From: Anaspis maculata
Taxonomy: Eukaryota; Arthropoda; Insecta; Coleoptera; Scraptiidae
Assembly (NCBI GenBank): GCA_949128115.1
Contig: OX421966.1
Coordinates: forward strand, 61,501,416-61,565,415
Length of the DNA stretch: 64,000 nt
Direction of reading: 5' to 3'
A program made the position numbers and the translations under genes. Shown one piece after another: positions 11,983 through 23,447 of the stretch. Positions within the stretch are counted from its first letter, which is position 1. Each line of letters starts with the position of its first letter. A model generated the notes under the pieces. The model was given only the letters and a program-made list of their open reading frames with translations. It was not told the DNA's origin and did not search any database.

Positions 11983-12480
11983 TCTAAGACAGAAGAATTC
12001 AAATGGAGCCGCGAATGTCAGAAATCGTTCGAAAAGATCAAGAATGTATCAGCTCCCGAAGCTTGTTTAGTGCATTTTAACCCAAATTTGCCAATTGTCC
12101 TGACCACTGACGCATCAGCAGGCGGAATATCAGCTGTATTGAGCCATGTTGTCAACGGAGAGGAGAAAATGGTAGGCTGCGTATCAAGAACGTTGATGCC
12201 ATCAGAGAAAAACTACCCCGTGGTACATAAAGAAGCACTTGCCATATACTATGGTGTAACTGTAACATATACTAAAGTTCCACCAGTACTTATACGGACA
12301 TAAATGGACCTTCAAGACTGACCACAAGCCTCTATTAGCTCTGCTCGGGAAACATAAAGGCATTCCTTCTATGTACGCCAGCAGACTGCAGAGATGGGCG
12401 GCGTATTTATCAAGCTTCAACTACCAGATCCAGTATATCAAGGGAAAGAACAACCCCGTAACTGATTGCTTATCCAGAGT
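11983..12480 (+). pseudogene. RNase H domain of the Mag-like element
   Basis: It continues from RT with FKWSRECQKSFEKIK, then the RNase H acidic residues: TTDASAGGISAVLSH (first Asp), HKEALAIYYG (Glu) and FKTDHKPLLALL (second Asp). It is followed by the linker RLQRWAAYLSSFNY to about 12470. A frameshift near 12270 separates HKEAL from the YLYGHKWTFKTDHKP part. Confidence 0.9.
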
Positions 12481-12499
12481 AGCTAGGAAAGTGAAGACT

Positions 12500-14027
12500 A
12501 TTTCTCCAGAATACAACCACAACGGAAAGTACATCAATTTCGCGACGACATCGGAAGAATGGCCGATAAATGCTGGAACGATACAGAAGGCAACAAAAAA
12601 GGATGCAACTTTGAACAGAGTAATCAAGTGTCTACAGGAAAACGACTGGTCAGCGGTGAGCGAAGATTTGGAACCACATCAAGATAGGAAAGAAGAATTC
12701 AGTCATGATCAAGGAATCCTATTATGGGGGTATCGCACCGCTGTTCCTCAGAGTTTACGGAAAAGACTACTACAAGAATTGCACTCTGCACATTTTGGCA
12801 TCGTCAGAATGAAGTCACAAGCAAGATCATGGATGTGGTGGCCTGGTCTGGATGAGGACATCGAAAACGTTTGTAAGTCATGTCTACCATGTCTCCAGAG
12901 CAGACAAGACCCGCCGAAAACTACCGATACTCCATGGTCTTCGACAAAAGAGCCATTTGAGCGGGTCCATGTTGACTATTTGGGCCCCATAAGAAGACAA
13001 ATGTGTCCTATATTAACTGATACCTGCAGAAGAACTGGAAGGGAAACTCCGAGATTGCTTTGCAAGATTTGGTATTCCGAGAACACTGGTGAGCGATAAT
13101 GGAAGACAACTAGTATCAAGATCGTCAGAGCTTTTCCTCAAAAGAAACGGAATCCAGCACATTACTTTACCACCTTTCAACCCAAGAAGTAATGGAGCAG
13201 CCGAAAATTCTGTCAAGACATTCAAGATAAAATCAAAGCAGCCTTGTTGGATCCGAAGAACCGCTCAGAAAAATTCAATACAATCATTTCCAGATTTGAA
13301 TATCATACCGGAATACGCAACACGCAACAACGAAGAAATCTCCGGCCAAAATGATGTTGGGAAGAAATGTCAGAACGGTGATAAGCATAATTAAAGAAAA
13401 ACCAAGATCAAGCACCACCAGAGAAGAAAAAGTTGAGAAATCATCACAACATCCTGTTGGGCATAGAGGAAATCTTCGAGAATTCCGTCTAGTTGATCAA
13501 GTCATGGCAAGAGATTACCGGGAAGTTAACAAGAAGGGTTGGGTGGGAGCTGCAATTGAAAAACGAATAGGAAAATCGACATATCTCTGTCGAGTCATTT
13601 CGGGAGAATTATGGAAGAGGCACATCAACCAAGTGATTTCCCGAACAACTACCATCATCAGCAAAAATCGAGCAAAGAAGAAAACCACTTCAAGAATAAT
13701 TCTATCTAATAAAATCTGTTACAGAGGTTCACCAACTTTTCACACAAAACCAAACGCTGACACCAACACTTGTCAATCAGTGTCAAAAGTTGTGGAGCAA
13801 AAGGTGGAGTAATAGCTGATTCCGAAAAAGTAACACCAGCCAATGATACAGAAATAGACGGAGTACCGTCTACCGAAGAGGAAAGCTCCGCAGAAAACGA
13901 CAGCGAAGAAGTTGACACGACTTCTGATCAAGAACCTGACACCATCTCCAGCACGTTTGACCCTGGGATTATCGTTGAATCCAATATCGGACTGAGATCA
14001 AAAAGAAAAACGAAAACTCCAAGTTAA
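12500..14027 (+). pseudogene. Integrase and C-terminal tail, core deleted
   Basis: The N-terminal HHCC zinc module is visible as ELHSAHFG and CKSCLPC (near 12780-12900). The core keeps the first Asp (HVDYLGPI, about 12970). The following 40 or so residues are missing, and the protein resumes with LRDCFARFGIPRTLVSDNG (second Asp, about 13095) and NGAAENSVKTFK (catalytic Glu, about 13210) in another frame. The C-terminal region (about 13350-13810) is basic. The last segment, to 14027, is acidic (EESSAENDSEEVDT) in yet another frame. It would have inserted the element cDNA. Confidence 0.85.
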
Positions 14028-14116
14028 TTACAGGACTATGCTCTAAGTTTTCCTGAGAATTGTAAGAACCTTGTGAATAAGTAAATTTGTCAAAAATTTT
14101 GTACTTATTGAGAAGA

Positions 14117-14296
14117 TGTTCGAAAAAGAACGTTATCACAGACACGTTATCAGAAACTTGTACTTTTAGATTTTTTTAATATATTCACTCTGGAATAAAG
14201 AAACATACAACCAAGTTGAAAACGAACGATTTAATTCCAAGCTGCTAGACGAAAATCCCAATTGAACCTGAAGGCGAAACAAGGCTGAACACAACA
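14117..14296 (+). repeat. 3' LTR of the Mag-like element
   Basis: Partner of the LTR at 9821-10006, with the same TGTTCGAAAAA start and CTGAACACAACA end. It is preceded by a weak purine-rich stretch (GAGAAGA) that may be the remains of a polypurine tract. Confidence 0.88.
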
Positions 14297-15422
14297 CTAT
14301 GGGAACACAAAACAAATATCAATTCTTCTTGACACTTTTACGAAAATCTTTGGCACAAAAAAGTAAAAGTGAACCTTCCGTGTTTCTTTGGTACTATTCA
14401 GAACGAGTAGCGTCCAGTTCACAGTGGCAGAAGTTCTTGCATCAATGAGACAGCCCTAAAAGTACGGAGAGGCAAAACATTGATCGTGTCGGACACTACA
14501 CCATTGATAGGGCAACTATCATTTTAACCTGGAGTTCCACCCAGCAGGCTTCTTCAACGTATTTTTTATGGGCCTTAGTAATTACCCATCACAAATCACC
14601 TGCTACGATCCAAAGTAGCGCTACGCGACGTTTGTTTGAAAAACTCCATCTCAGCTAGCAGCAGCACTGAGATTTGAGGCGGTTTGAGGTTGAGGATAAC
14701 CCTGTTTCGTCTTTCCTGCCCGAAATCCACGACAGTCAGAGAGCCGGGCTGGCCTCTACAGTGATGATACGGGCGACTCCTTAACATTGGCCCCGACCAT
14801 GATACCTACCCCCATTGGCTAACTACGCGTCATTCACCACCACCGTCTTCCGTCTTCTTTACCACAATTGAAGTCGGCCACAGCACAACGTAACTTCTTT
14901 CTGATCATCAGATTCACCCATCGTCCTTATTTTGGGCTTCATCTTCCAGAGCACCAACGACCACCGCGGGATCGTGGTGAGCCCAACCTGTTCCGATTTT
15001 CCTGCAGCCAAAGTAACTATTGCTTTTCGGATGACTTAATGCGTGTATTTTCGTCGACTCCCCAATGAGACCTCACTATATTTGTTTTGTGTTCACATAG
15101 GGATCAGAGACTTACCAAAAATCCTTCTTGCAACCATACCATCAGCTGTTTACCTGTTGCCCAAAATCACTGAACGGTTCTTTGAACATTGAAAATGGAA
15201 AAAAAAGAGAAAATAAAATTTCCGTAACATTCCTCCCCAACTTTCCAGATATTTTTCAACATGAAAAATTTCAGGTAAATGAAACTTCACTTGAACTGAG
15301 AGAACTGGAAAGCGAGAAGAGGGAGAAGAAGAAGAAGAAATAAAGCAAAAAAATAAAGCACCAGAAATAGGCGACAAAAGAATGAAAAGGATAAGAGAAT
15401 AAATGTCAAAAAGCCAGAACGC
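14297..15422. other. No gene; possible 3' remnant of the minus-strand gypsy
   Basis: No convincing ORF. A purine-rich stretch lies near 15300-15350. Because a minus-strand gypsy pol ends at 15423, its untranslated region and LTR could lie here, but I find no second LTR copy to confirm it. Confidence 0.35.
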
Positions 15423-16120
15423 TCAGGCATTCTCTCCAACCTCAGGAGGATCAGTGTGGTCTGGCTTGAGATCCTTCGCATGATACACCCCCAAAGATCG
15501 ACCTTGCAAAGTTTCGAGTAGGTCCACTGGGAATGTCTCTCCGCGACGCGTACTGGTCAGATGAACTTTGGCGCGAATTTAGCAGAAAAATAACGACCGG
15601 CCTCAGATAAGGGAAAGTTACTGTGCCAGACTCTATTTCCCGGGTCGTAACGTATGTCACGCTTCCTCAAGTCGCACTGCCTTTTACTGCGATCAAATGC
15701 TTTCGTCATGTTCTGGCGGACTTTGTCGTATGAGAATTCGGCGAAAATTCTCCGACTGAGGGATCCCCGGTTCTGGTCTCTATCGCCCAGACAACCGCTA
15801 GGCATTCCTTTTCCGTCACACTGTAGTTGCGTTCGTTTTCATTAAGGGACCGGAAGATGTAACTGACGACGTGTTCACCGTCCTCATCGACCTGCGTCAA
15901 GACAGCTCCCAAGCCATAGTCGCTGGCATCCGTTTGGACGGTGGAAGGCTTCGTGAAGTCCGGACATGTCATGACCGGAGCGATGACGAGGCACTCCTCC
16001 AGTGTCTTGAACGCTCTATCGCAGTTCAGGTCCCAGTCGAACGTGACTCCCTTCTGCAAACAACTTCGTCAGCGGTGCGACGACGGAAGAAAATCTTGGC
16101 ACGAAGCGCCGATACCATTG
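15423..16120 (-). pseudogene. Gypsy pol fragment: RT end, RNase H, integrase end
   Basis: Read on the minus strand from about 16120. The end of RT (WYRRFVPRFSSVVAPLTKL) is followed after a frameshift by GVTFDWDLNCDRAF and RNase H (TDASDYGLGAVLTQ, TEKECLAVVWAIE). The frame then runs directly into the C-terminal part of an integrase (VRQNMTKAFDRSKRQ, AKFAPKFI, and finally VYHAKDLKPDHTDPPE), ending at 15423. So most of RNase H and the integrase zinc and catalytic core have been deleted. The family is Ty3/gypsy but distinct from the Mag-like element upstream. Confidence 0.9.
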
Positions 16121-17599
16121 TAGCAATTAAAATTTCTACTTTTTTTTATATAAAAATTTATTTCAAGTTTGCAAAATTCCACATAAAACCTAAAGAGAGT
16201 GGTCAATAAAGCAGTGAATTATTTGAATTATCGCGATACAGATGAGAGAGGAAACGGCAAAAGAAACGACATGATAGAGAACTTTACTGGTAAGGGAAGT
16301 CAATTCAAAAAAAGCAGAGTGACAGTTAGTATTGTAGGAGGCAATTTGTTCCGTTTCTCCGTTGGAAGGCAGGCCTAAGAGCCCCCATGGGTTTCATGTT
16401 GCCTCCTCCTGTCTTTCCGCACCTCTTGTGTGCCATGAGAATAACCTGAAAAGAATGAGTAAGAAAGTTCGATTTTGAAGTCAAAAAGTTGCCGAACCTC
16501 AAATTTTAGCTTTATCTGGGATCGTCCACATTTATACAGCTACATCTACGTTTTCGTACGTTATCTACGTTTCCCACGTTCTCTCTCCGTCCTTCATATC
16601 ATCCAGTTACGCTGCCGACGAATTTCCATATGATGTACGCTGTTTTCACCGGTGACCACCGAAGCCGATAAGCTAACTCGCTGCGGTCAACTCCTTCGAT
16701 TTTGGCTGCTAGTACCATCTTCGCTGAAGCTCAACCAGCACGCCTTCGTCCACCTTGTGCCAGAGTGCTGCACGTCATCTGCGAGTCAAGCCACGTACCC
16801 GGACCGGTGGAAGACGACTTCGCGCTGCACCAGGGGTCACGTGAGATGTTCTAGTTCTTCCGCATCCCTAAGTTTAAGTTGCCTATTTAGCGTTGTTGTT
16901 TTGTTTTTAAGAATATAACTTAATCAAGTGAGCGCCCCGAAACCTTTTAACTTGGATCCAAGGTATTATAGGTTAGGTTAGGCAAACGTTCAGTTATTCG
17001 ACAAAACCTTGTCGGAACCAGACACGCTGGGGGGGTAGTTTTCCTGGGGTTTCGCGTTTGAAGAGCAGTAAGCATTCAACACCTCTGCCAACATCCTCAC
17101 GTTTTGCCTGTGCCCTGTGAAGCACGTTTTCACTGGCCGAGGAGGCTCGAGCTGGAATTTAGCAAGAAGTCAATATCATATTTTTATTTGTTACTATTTT
17201 ACATTGCACATACCTTTCGATAATTCCGTGTCAATTACGTCGAATATACTCCAATTATTCTCCCGATTTGCCTAGTTTAATTCATATTTTCCATAATTCA
17301 GCTGCATTTATTTACCATTAACTACTCTTGTTTTTTTGACACTTCGAAGACGTCACCCGTCAGCTGTTTGACAGCTCTCGAGTGCGTTCGAGTTACAACC
17401 ATCTGTAGAGCGTACAGCCGTGTTTCACACGACACGGGAATTGTGTAAAAATCGGGAATATATAAATTCCAACCATCTGAACTAGCCACACGCCCGATTG
17501 GCGCCTTTTGAAATATAAATTTAGTTGTGGCAGTTTTTGTGAAAACTTTAAGAACCCACGCCTTGCTCTCCACATAGAAAAAAAAACTGAGTGCCGCCT
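16121..17599. other. Interval between two gypsy pol fragments
   Basis: 1.5 kb without recognisable coding sequence, lying between two minus-strand RT fragments. It carries GGTTAGGTTAGG near 16971 and an AT-rich stretch at 16140-16180. It could be an insertion or LTR-type sequence, but I see no inverted or direct repeat that delimits it. Confidence 0.4.
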
Positions 17600-18138
17600 T
17601 CAGCGACCTGATGGGAAAAATAGGCGACACCATCCGGCCATTTCAAGTATCCTGCGGACTTCCTTTACCTTCCTAGGTATGGGAATCTCAAATATCGCCT
17701 TGACCTTGGATCGACCCCAAGTCCTCGACCATTCACTACGTATCCAAGGTACTTTGGTTCGGACCGGCAGATGTGACACTTCTCCTGACTCACCACAAGT
17801 CCCGCTCTAGACAACCGTGAGAATGCTTCCTTCAGTATCTCCATGTGTTTGTCGAACTCTTCCGTGACGATTATCATGTCGTCCAAGTATACGAAGACGA
17901 AAGGTTCGAGCTCAGCGCCGAGAACGCGGTCAATAAATCGCTGCCACGCGGCAGGAGCAGCATGGAGTCCGGAACGAAGTCGCAAAAATTGAAAGAGTCC
18001 ACGACCAGGTACCGTGAAAGCTGTTATCGGGCGTGAGGGACTCTCGACAGGGATCTGCCAATAGGCACTCCTTACCTCCAGCGACGGCAGGTACTTCGCC
18101 CGAGAGGGCGATATTCTCGAAGATCGTGTAGCAACCAT
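17600..18138 (-). pseudogene. Gypsy reverse transcriptase fragment
   Basis: On the minus strand: RSAYWQIPVE, TAFTVPGRGLFQFLRL, then the intact catalytic motif FVYLDDMIIV, then LSRAGLVVSQEKC and KYLGYVVNGRGLGVDP. A frameshift near 17708 leads to KVKAIFEIPIPRKVKEVRR, and the match ends at GWCRLFFPS near 17605. The last nine residues correspond to the first residues of the fragment at 16120 but differ in sequence, so the two pieces overlap rather than simply flank an insertion. The upstream part (gag, protease, RT fingers) is absent: the fragment abuts degenerate satellite at about 18140. Confidence 0.92.
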
Positions 18139-18139
18139 T

Positions 18140-18400
18140 TAGGATCGTAAAGTGACACCTTCGAGGATTGCAGGAAAAGATTTTCTCCGGAATCATAGAA
18201 AGACATTTCCGATGTTCATGGATCCAACTCGAGAAATTGTCTAGGGGTATTCCCAAGGATCGTATTGCAATAACTTAGAGGATCGTTCAACAATATTCCC
18301 GAAGAAAATGTTTGGTGAATCTCATGGCTTGTGCAGCAAGATCTGCAAAGATCATTGATCATTCTATCTGAGGATCGTTGAACGGTGATATTGAGGATTA
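18140..18400. repeat. Inverted block of the ACGATCCTCGG degenerate array
   Basis: Modules of the 690-2865 array appear here in reverse complement ('GAGGATCGTTCAACAATATT', 'CACCTTCGAGGATTGCA'). The block directly abuts the 5' truncated gypsy RT. Confidence 0.8.
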
Positions 18401-20198
18401 GTGTTGCACGGATCTCATCGTTTCGAGACGAGATCGAGACGATATTAGGGTGAAAAATTCTAGATCGATACGAGAATCAAACTGCTGAGACGCGATTCTC
18501 GCCCGAGAAAAATCTCAATTATGGATTCTCGACCCCTCCTTGAATTTTTATGGCAAATGTATTTTTTTTCCTACCTTGTAGATGTAACCTCGACAAAATC
18601 TATGAATTCTGCATGAAAATTACCTTTGATTACAAATGATGGAACACGCGAATGTAGCGGAAGATACACCTCTGTACATCGACGATTTCTAAAGTCTCTT
18701 TCTAGTGTGGATGTCCAGCCAAAAAGGTAGGATAAACTGAATAGTCGCATCTTTTTGAGGATGTAAGAATTATGACGCGCTTACTCGCTAGAAGCTTTCT
18801 ATCTCTCTCTGGATTACACGCCAGAGCTCCCTCTCTTTCTTTCAATACAAAACGGCCGCGTTGATAATGCGCGAACGCAACTGCTACATTATTCTCTAAC
18901 TAACTTACGGATTGACGTCACATGATACACAGCGACGTAACCTACGATTCGGCGATCACGTGTCGATTTGTGTATTTTATTGTATTTTGCTAACATTTAC
19001 ACTACTTTCCAATATTATTTGAAGTAATCCTAGCCCTATACTGGCTAGATGACCATTGTACTAAAGAACCCAAATGCTGAATCCGAAACAATAACATGAC
19101 CTTGATTTTGGCAGAAGATGCACAATTCATCTTTGTTCAGCTGAAATAAACAAGTTGGGTAAGTATCGTCAAGGACGAGAATAAAACCGAAATTTCACAA
19201 CACAAACAAAGACTTAGCCTCCTTTCCCCTTCCTAGTTCTTTCTAACTTCCATTTTCAAACCCTTCAAACTTACCTTGGCAGGTGAGTCAAGTGTTTTTT
19301 CTTGGTCCTTCTTAAGTACCTGACCTTGCACCTGATTAAAAAACCACGTTATCGCAACTATGGAACAGAGCTCAATCGCTTCAAAAACGGGTTAATTTCT
19401 CACGAAAATCCAGTCCTTCATATCAGGATTAAGTACAAGCTCACGGAGTTTAGGATACGTCGAAGTTTCCCCGGCATGATTGTGTGCACGTGTATACCTG
19501 GTGGTTCTTCCGCTTTCTGGTTTCCTTCCCTTTAATTGAAGCTGAGAAGGAGCAGGAGCAGATTGGGGCGGAGAAGGAGGAAACTTATTGTCTACGTCGC
19601 ATAAATTTGCGTGAAGACGATGATGAACGGAAAGCGGGGGCGCCGGCGAAAGATAAACAAATTATCGACAAGTTTTCTAATTGCCTTCCATATCTCTCAC
19701 TCTGTCTCATCGCCGAGGTCTAACAACTCTGCTGGCGCGCGGGATCGTAATAATTCTCATTCTCTTTATTATCCTGCGCCGCCAAACTGGGTCACTGAGG
19801 TATAATATAAATCCCATAATTACGACGCCTGATTACAGGACCGGCTTATAATTCAGGGGACGTTTCTCTATCAGCGTCGTCGTCGAGAAGTCGACTAGCT
19901 TGTGTGTCGTCTACAAGCGAGGGGCGGCCTGCCGTAATGAGGCGGCGAACTTGGCGCGTTATGTAAAGATCGTGAGGGTGAAAGACTTATTTCCGTATAC
20001 AGTTGCTTCTGAAGGCTCAAGTGATGACTGTTTCAGCCGGAGCTTGTTTTGCAATTTTATTATACCTACCATTTGCGATTAACAAAATTTCTGGAGGAGC
20101 TGGTTTTGGAGACGGAATATTCAGTCATTTCGCCAATCCAGCCGCTCAATTTCGTTCCCAAAACAAGCTCCAAAGGGAATCTGAACTAGGAACAAAAT
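18401..20198. other. No recognisable feature
   Basis: Contains a stretch rich in 'GAGACGAGATCGAGACG'/'GATTCTCG' words near 18415-18540, probably low-grade repeat. Otherwise I see no gene, RNA or mobile element that I can support. Confidence 0.4.
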
Positions 20199-21654
20199 AA
20201 ACTGCGCAACGAAATTATTGCCATGTTCCAAAATTTCACCCTTTTTCATAACAAGAAAACTCCTGACTGGTTGAGACAATTTCAATTCTGTTTGAAGCAT
20301 TTGAGAGCTTGATCCTCTGGTCATAGCACTGCGTCAATTCGAAAATCGATAGATGTCAACTTGACTTTCTACAGGGTGGTAAAGAAAGTAGCGCAACATT
20401 TCTAAGAGTTTGACATACTTACTCCCATTCGAAGTAATTATTTTTTCTAGATCTCGATCTCGAAACGGTTCTTGATTCATTTTTTTATCTCTTTTATTTA
20501 CAGGGTGGTATCGGAAATTCGATTTTCTGGTCTTCAGGTGATAACATTATTGACCAATTTACAAACTACAGGGCTTATATTGAAGCTGAAGCTTTAGGTA
20601 AGAAAGCCCAATAAACACAATCGACTTGAGACCAACATTCAAAAATATGGAGTGGCATCAAAAGTGACATATGAATATATCGGTCCAGAAATCTGACCGG
20701 GTGGAGAATTGAATAAAAATCAACATTGTTTTCGGATGAGGCATTTATTCTGAACACTCTTTGATGTTTCATGATTGATTATCACAAGGATGATCGATGG
20801 AGAGAACAAATTGAAACTGCGAGTTTCTGAGGAAGAATCAGCTTTCTCGCTGGTCTGGAAATGTTCGTAACCAACGTTTTAGGAAAATCGGAACAATCAG
20901 GGACATACAGTCCTCTTCGCTCTGAATTCCGTAACATTGGTTACGACATTTGCAGGTGAGTAAGAGAGCTGTTTCCCTTTGGATAACATGCAGCTGCAAT
21001 TTGGGCCCTCCATCCAAAGTTCTAGCCACAATCAATCATGAAACATCAAAGAGTGTTCAGAATGAGTGCCTCATCCGAAAACAATATCGATTTTCATTCA
21101 ATTCTCCACCCGGTCGGATTCCTGGACAGATATATTCATATGTCACTTTTTAATATCACCCCATTATTTTAAATGTTGGTCCTGAGTCGATTGTGTTTAT
21201 TGGGTTCTCTTACCTAAGGCCTCAACTTCAATGTGAGCCCTGGATTTTGAAAGTTGGTCAAGAACGAGAAATGTTATCACCAGAAAACAAAAAAGTCGAT
21301 TTTTCGATACCACTCGGTAAATAAAAGGGACAGAAGGATGAATCAAGAACCGTTATCAAATATGAACTTTAGCTACATGCCTTTGATGTTGAAATCCCAA
21401 AAAAAAGTTTAACTTCAAAAGGGAGTAGGTATGTCACACTGATAGAAAGCAGTACTTTCTTGAACACCCTGTGGAAACTCCAGTTAAAATCAATCGACTT
21501 TCGGATTGATACGATTCTATACCTAGGAAATCAAGCTCTCGAATGCTTTGAACAGAATTGAAATTGTCTGAACGACTCGGGAGTTTTCTTGCTTTGAAAA
21601 AGGGTGAAATTTTGGAGCATGACATCGATTTCGTTGCGTAGTTTGGATGCCGTG
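20199..21654. mobile_element. Palindromic foldback element, 1.46 kb
   Basis: The arms 20199-20890 and 20930-21654 are reverse complements with moderate divergence, centred near 20910 (AATGTTCGTAACCAACG against its complement). Outer ends read AAACTGCGCAACGAAAT and its complement. Inside the arms are paired ACAGGGTGG / CACCCTGT motifs (20372 and about 21470; about 20505 and 21300). There is no coding capacity. The structure resembles the other TACAGGGTG elements of this window, but with sequence extending beyond those motifs. Confidence 0.8.
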
Positions 21655-22346
21655 TCCAAAAATTTCACTCTTTTTCAACACAATTAACTCCTTAACGCAG
21701 TCAAGTTTGAGCTTCTCGAATTTTTATTGAAATCGTATCAATATCTTCCAAATTATGGACCGAATTATTGAGACTTTGGTCCCATAGAGGATTTTCCCTT
21801 TTGGAAGTCTTCAGTTCTGGAGGTTCTGTTGTTCGAGTGGTTCTAGTTTTCTAAAGCAGTGCACACTAAAGCGTTACCTAGGTACCTACCCAAACAAAAA
21901 ACTAAAGAAAAATAACGAAAACGGAAAAACAAAGAAGAAAAACAAACCAAACACAAAAAATCTACTACGAACCTTTCCCAGCTCAACCGCCTGACAACGT
22001 TGGTATCGTCAACTTCCATCTGGTTTTTGGACGTTCCCTGGCTGAGCAACTTGCTGAGACGGAACAACGCGGTATTGTTCGGGCTCGAAATTTTATAGGC
22101 CCTTGCTGCCACCACGTGAGGTGCTGGCACCCTAAAAAATTACAATTTTGTATGAAAAAATCTGAATGGGGAACAACACAGTTTTTCGCTAGTAACCACT
22201 CTCTAAACTAAACACTACATTTCAGGTTATACTATGGTATTGTAGACGTTTTATCCCCTGGGGCTTTATCGAAAAACCCTCTATATTAATATTGAAGTAT
22301 GTTTCCAGCATTGATGTTGTTTTTTCTTTAAGTGGCTTCAAATATA
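21655..22346. other. No recognisable feature
   Basis: No coding or RNA signal. A short piece at about 21656-21690 resembles the outer arm of the preceding palindrome in direct orientation. The motif AAAAACCCTCTATATTAA near 22275 resembles the right edge of the Penelope-like region. Confidence 0.35.
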
Positions 22347-22458
22347 TTAAGGGTGAGGGTTTTCTCTTAAAATTGATAAAGGGATCCATGGTGCTCAAAA
22401 TGGAGTTGTATAGTATAAAGTTGTAGTAAATAAGTCTTCTCCACTTGTTTTTTATATT

Positions 22459-22507
22459 GTTTACTCGAGTTTCGGCTAGTTAAATGTATAAAGCCATTTT
22501 CAAAACT
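22459..22507 (-). ncRNA. Degenerate hammerhead-ribozyme-like motif
   Basis: Mirror copy of the motif at 24535-24583. On the minus strand TTGAAAATGGC is followed by a 15-base loop, then GCCGAAACTCGAGTA. This gives stem II GGC/GCC, the invariant GAAA, and a one-base-pair stem III (C-G) with a four-base loop before the putative GUA cleavage site. GUUU before the core can pair with AAAC after it (stem I). The core CUGANGA reads UUGAAAA, two departures from consensus, so activity is doubtful. Confidence 0.45.
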
Positions 22508-22603
22508 AATTTGACATAGCATAGAACTTTATGTCTAAGTAATGATGTAACAATGAAGAATAGACGTAACAGGTAAAACAACAAAAGAAAATGAAGGAGA
22601 GGA

Positions 22604-23447
22604 TTATAAAATTGGGAGTAGAGCTGGTATAATGTAGATGTTGTCAAAATCGGTTTGTTCGTTGAGGAGGCTATCTGGATCAAGATTGTATTGTTTTTTT
22701 ATTTGCAAAATTTCAGAAAATTCAATTAGGTGTCTGTTGTCAAGTTTTTGGACTGGTTTTAAACAATTAAAAGCAAAATCATGACCTTCGGCAACTACAT
22801 GTCTTGTAAAGTTTGATTTTATATCAAACGCAGGTAGTTCCCTGCGGTGCTCATTTAGTCTAATTTTGAAAGATCTTATTGTGCGACCTATATATATTTT
22901 GCCGCAAGAACAAGTTAATTTGTAGACTCCACTAGAATTTAGAGGGTCAATGGGGTCTTTGGTTTTTACTAAATGGGAGCTTAAAGTGAAAGGTGTTTTG
23001 AAACTAATATTGATGTTAAATTGTTTAAAGAAACGTGAAATTGAAGTAGAGATGTTGCCAAAATAAGATAAAGAAAAATAAATTGTTGGAGTTTTTTCTT
23101 GAGTCAAGCTGAAATTGTTTTTTATTTGATGTTTTAAGAGCTTTTTTCTGTAAAAAGATTCGAAGACTGCTTGGGGAAATGCATTGTTGGATGCAATTTG
23201 TCTTATGGTATTGAGTTCAGCTGAAAAATCCTCAGGTGTAAGGGGAGTGTTGAAAAGCCGATGAATATAAGTACTGAGTGCTGAAAACTTATGAGTTTGA
23301 TGGTGGCATGAATCGAAAGGAATTATGGTGTCTGTATATGTCGGTTTTCTGTGAATTTTAAAAACGTGTTTTGAATTAATTATAGAGATGTTTAGGTCTA
23401 AAAAAGAAATGTTGTTGTTGTTGCTTGTTTCAAAGGTAAAAGTAAAA
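22604..23447 (-). CDS. Penelope-like RT C-terminus plus GIY-YIG endonuclease
   Basis: Open without interruption on the minus strand. The N-terminal part is the end of a Penelope-type RT: NISFLDLNISI, HRKPTYTDTIIPFDSCHH, HKFSALSTYIHRL. The C-terminal part is a GIY-YIG endonuclease: GVYKLTCSCGKIYIGRT, then RLNEHRRE and FTRHVVAEGHDF, ending at 22604. The RT catalytic motif itself is missing because the copy is truncated at the dimer junction (about 23440). The endonuclease would nick target DNA for reverse transcription. It has no start codon of its own; codons upstream of the junction belong to the antisense of the other copy. Of the two copies this is the less damaged. Confidence 0.92.

Larger units (their letters stand above)
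9821..14296 (+). mobile_element. Mag-like Ty3/gypsy LTR retrotransposon, inactive
   Basis: A nearly complete 4.5-kb element. It has two LTRs of about 180 bp, a primer binding site, gag with a zinc knuckle, aspartic protease, reverse transcriptase, RNase H, integrase and a C-terminal acidic tail, in the canonical gypsy order. Gag architecture and the serine-tRNA primer fit the Mag clade. It is dead: there are in-frame stops (10279, 11135, 11980), frameshifts (about 10600, 10960, 11571, 12270, 13080 and later), deletions in gag and in the integrase core, and an Asp-to-Asn change in the RT catalytic pair. The 3-bp 'TAT' shared near the flanks is too short to claim a target duplication. Confidence 0.93.

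Noticed and set aside
16971..16983. Telomeric repeat (TTAGG)n
   Set aside because: Only about two and a half units are present, so it is not an array.
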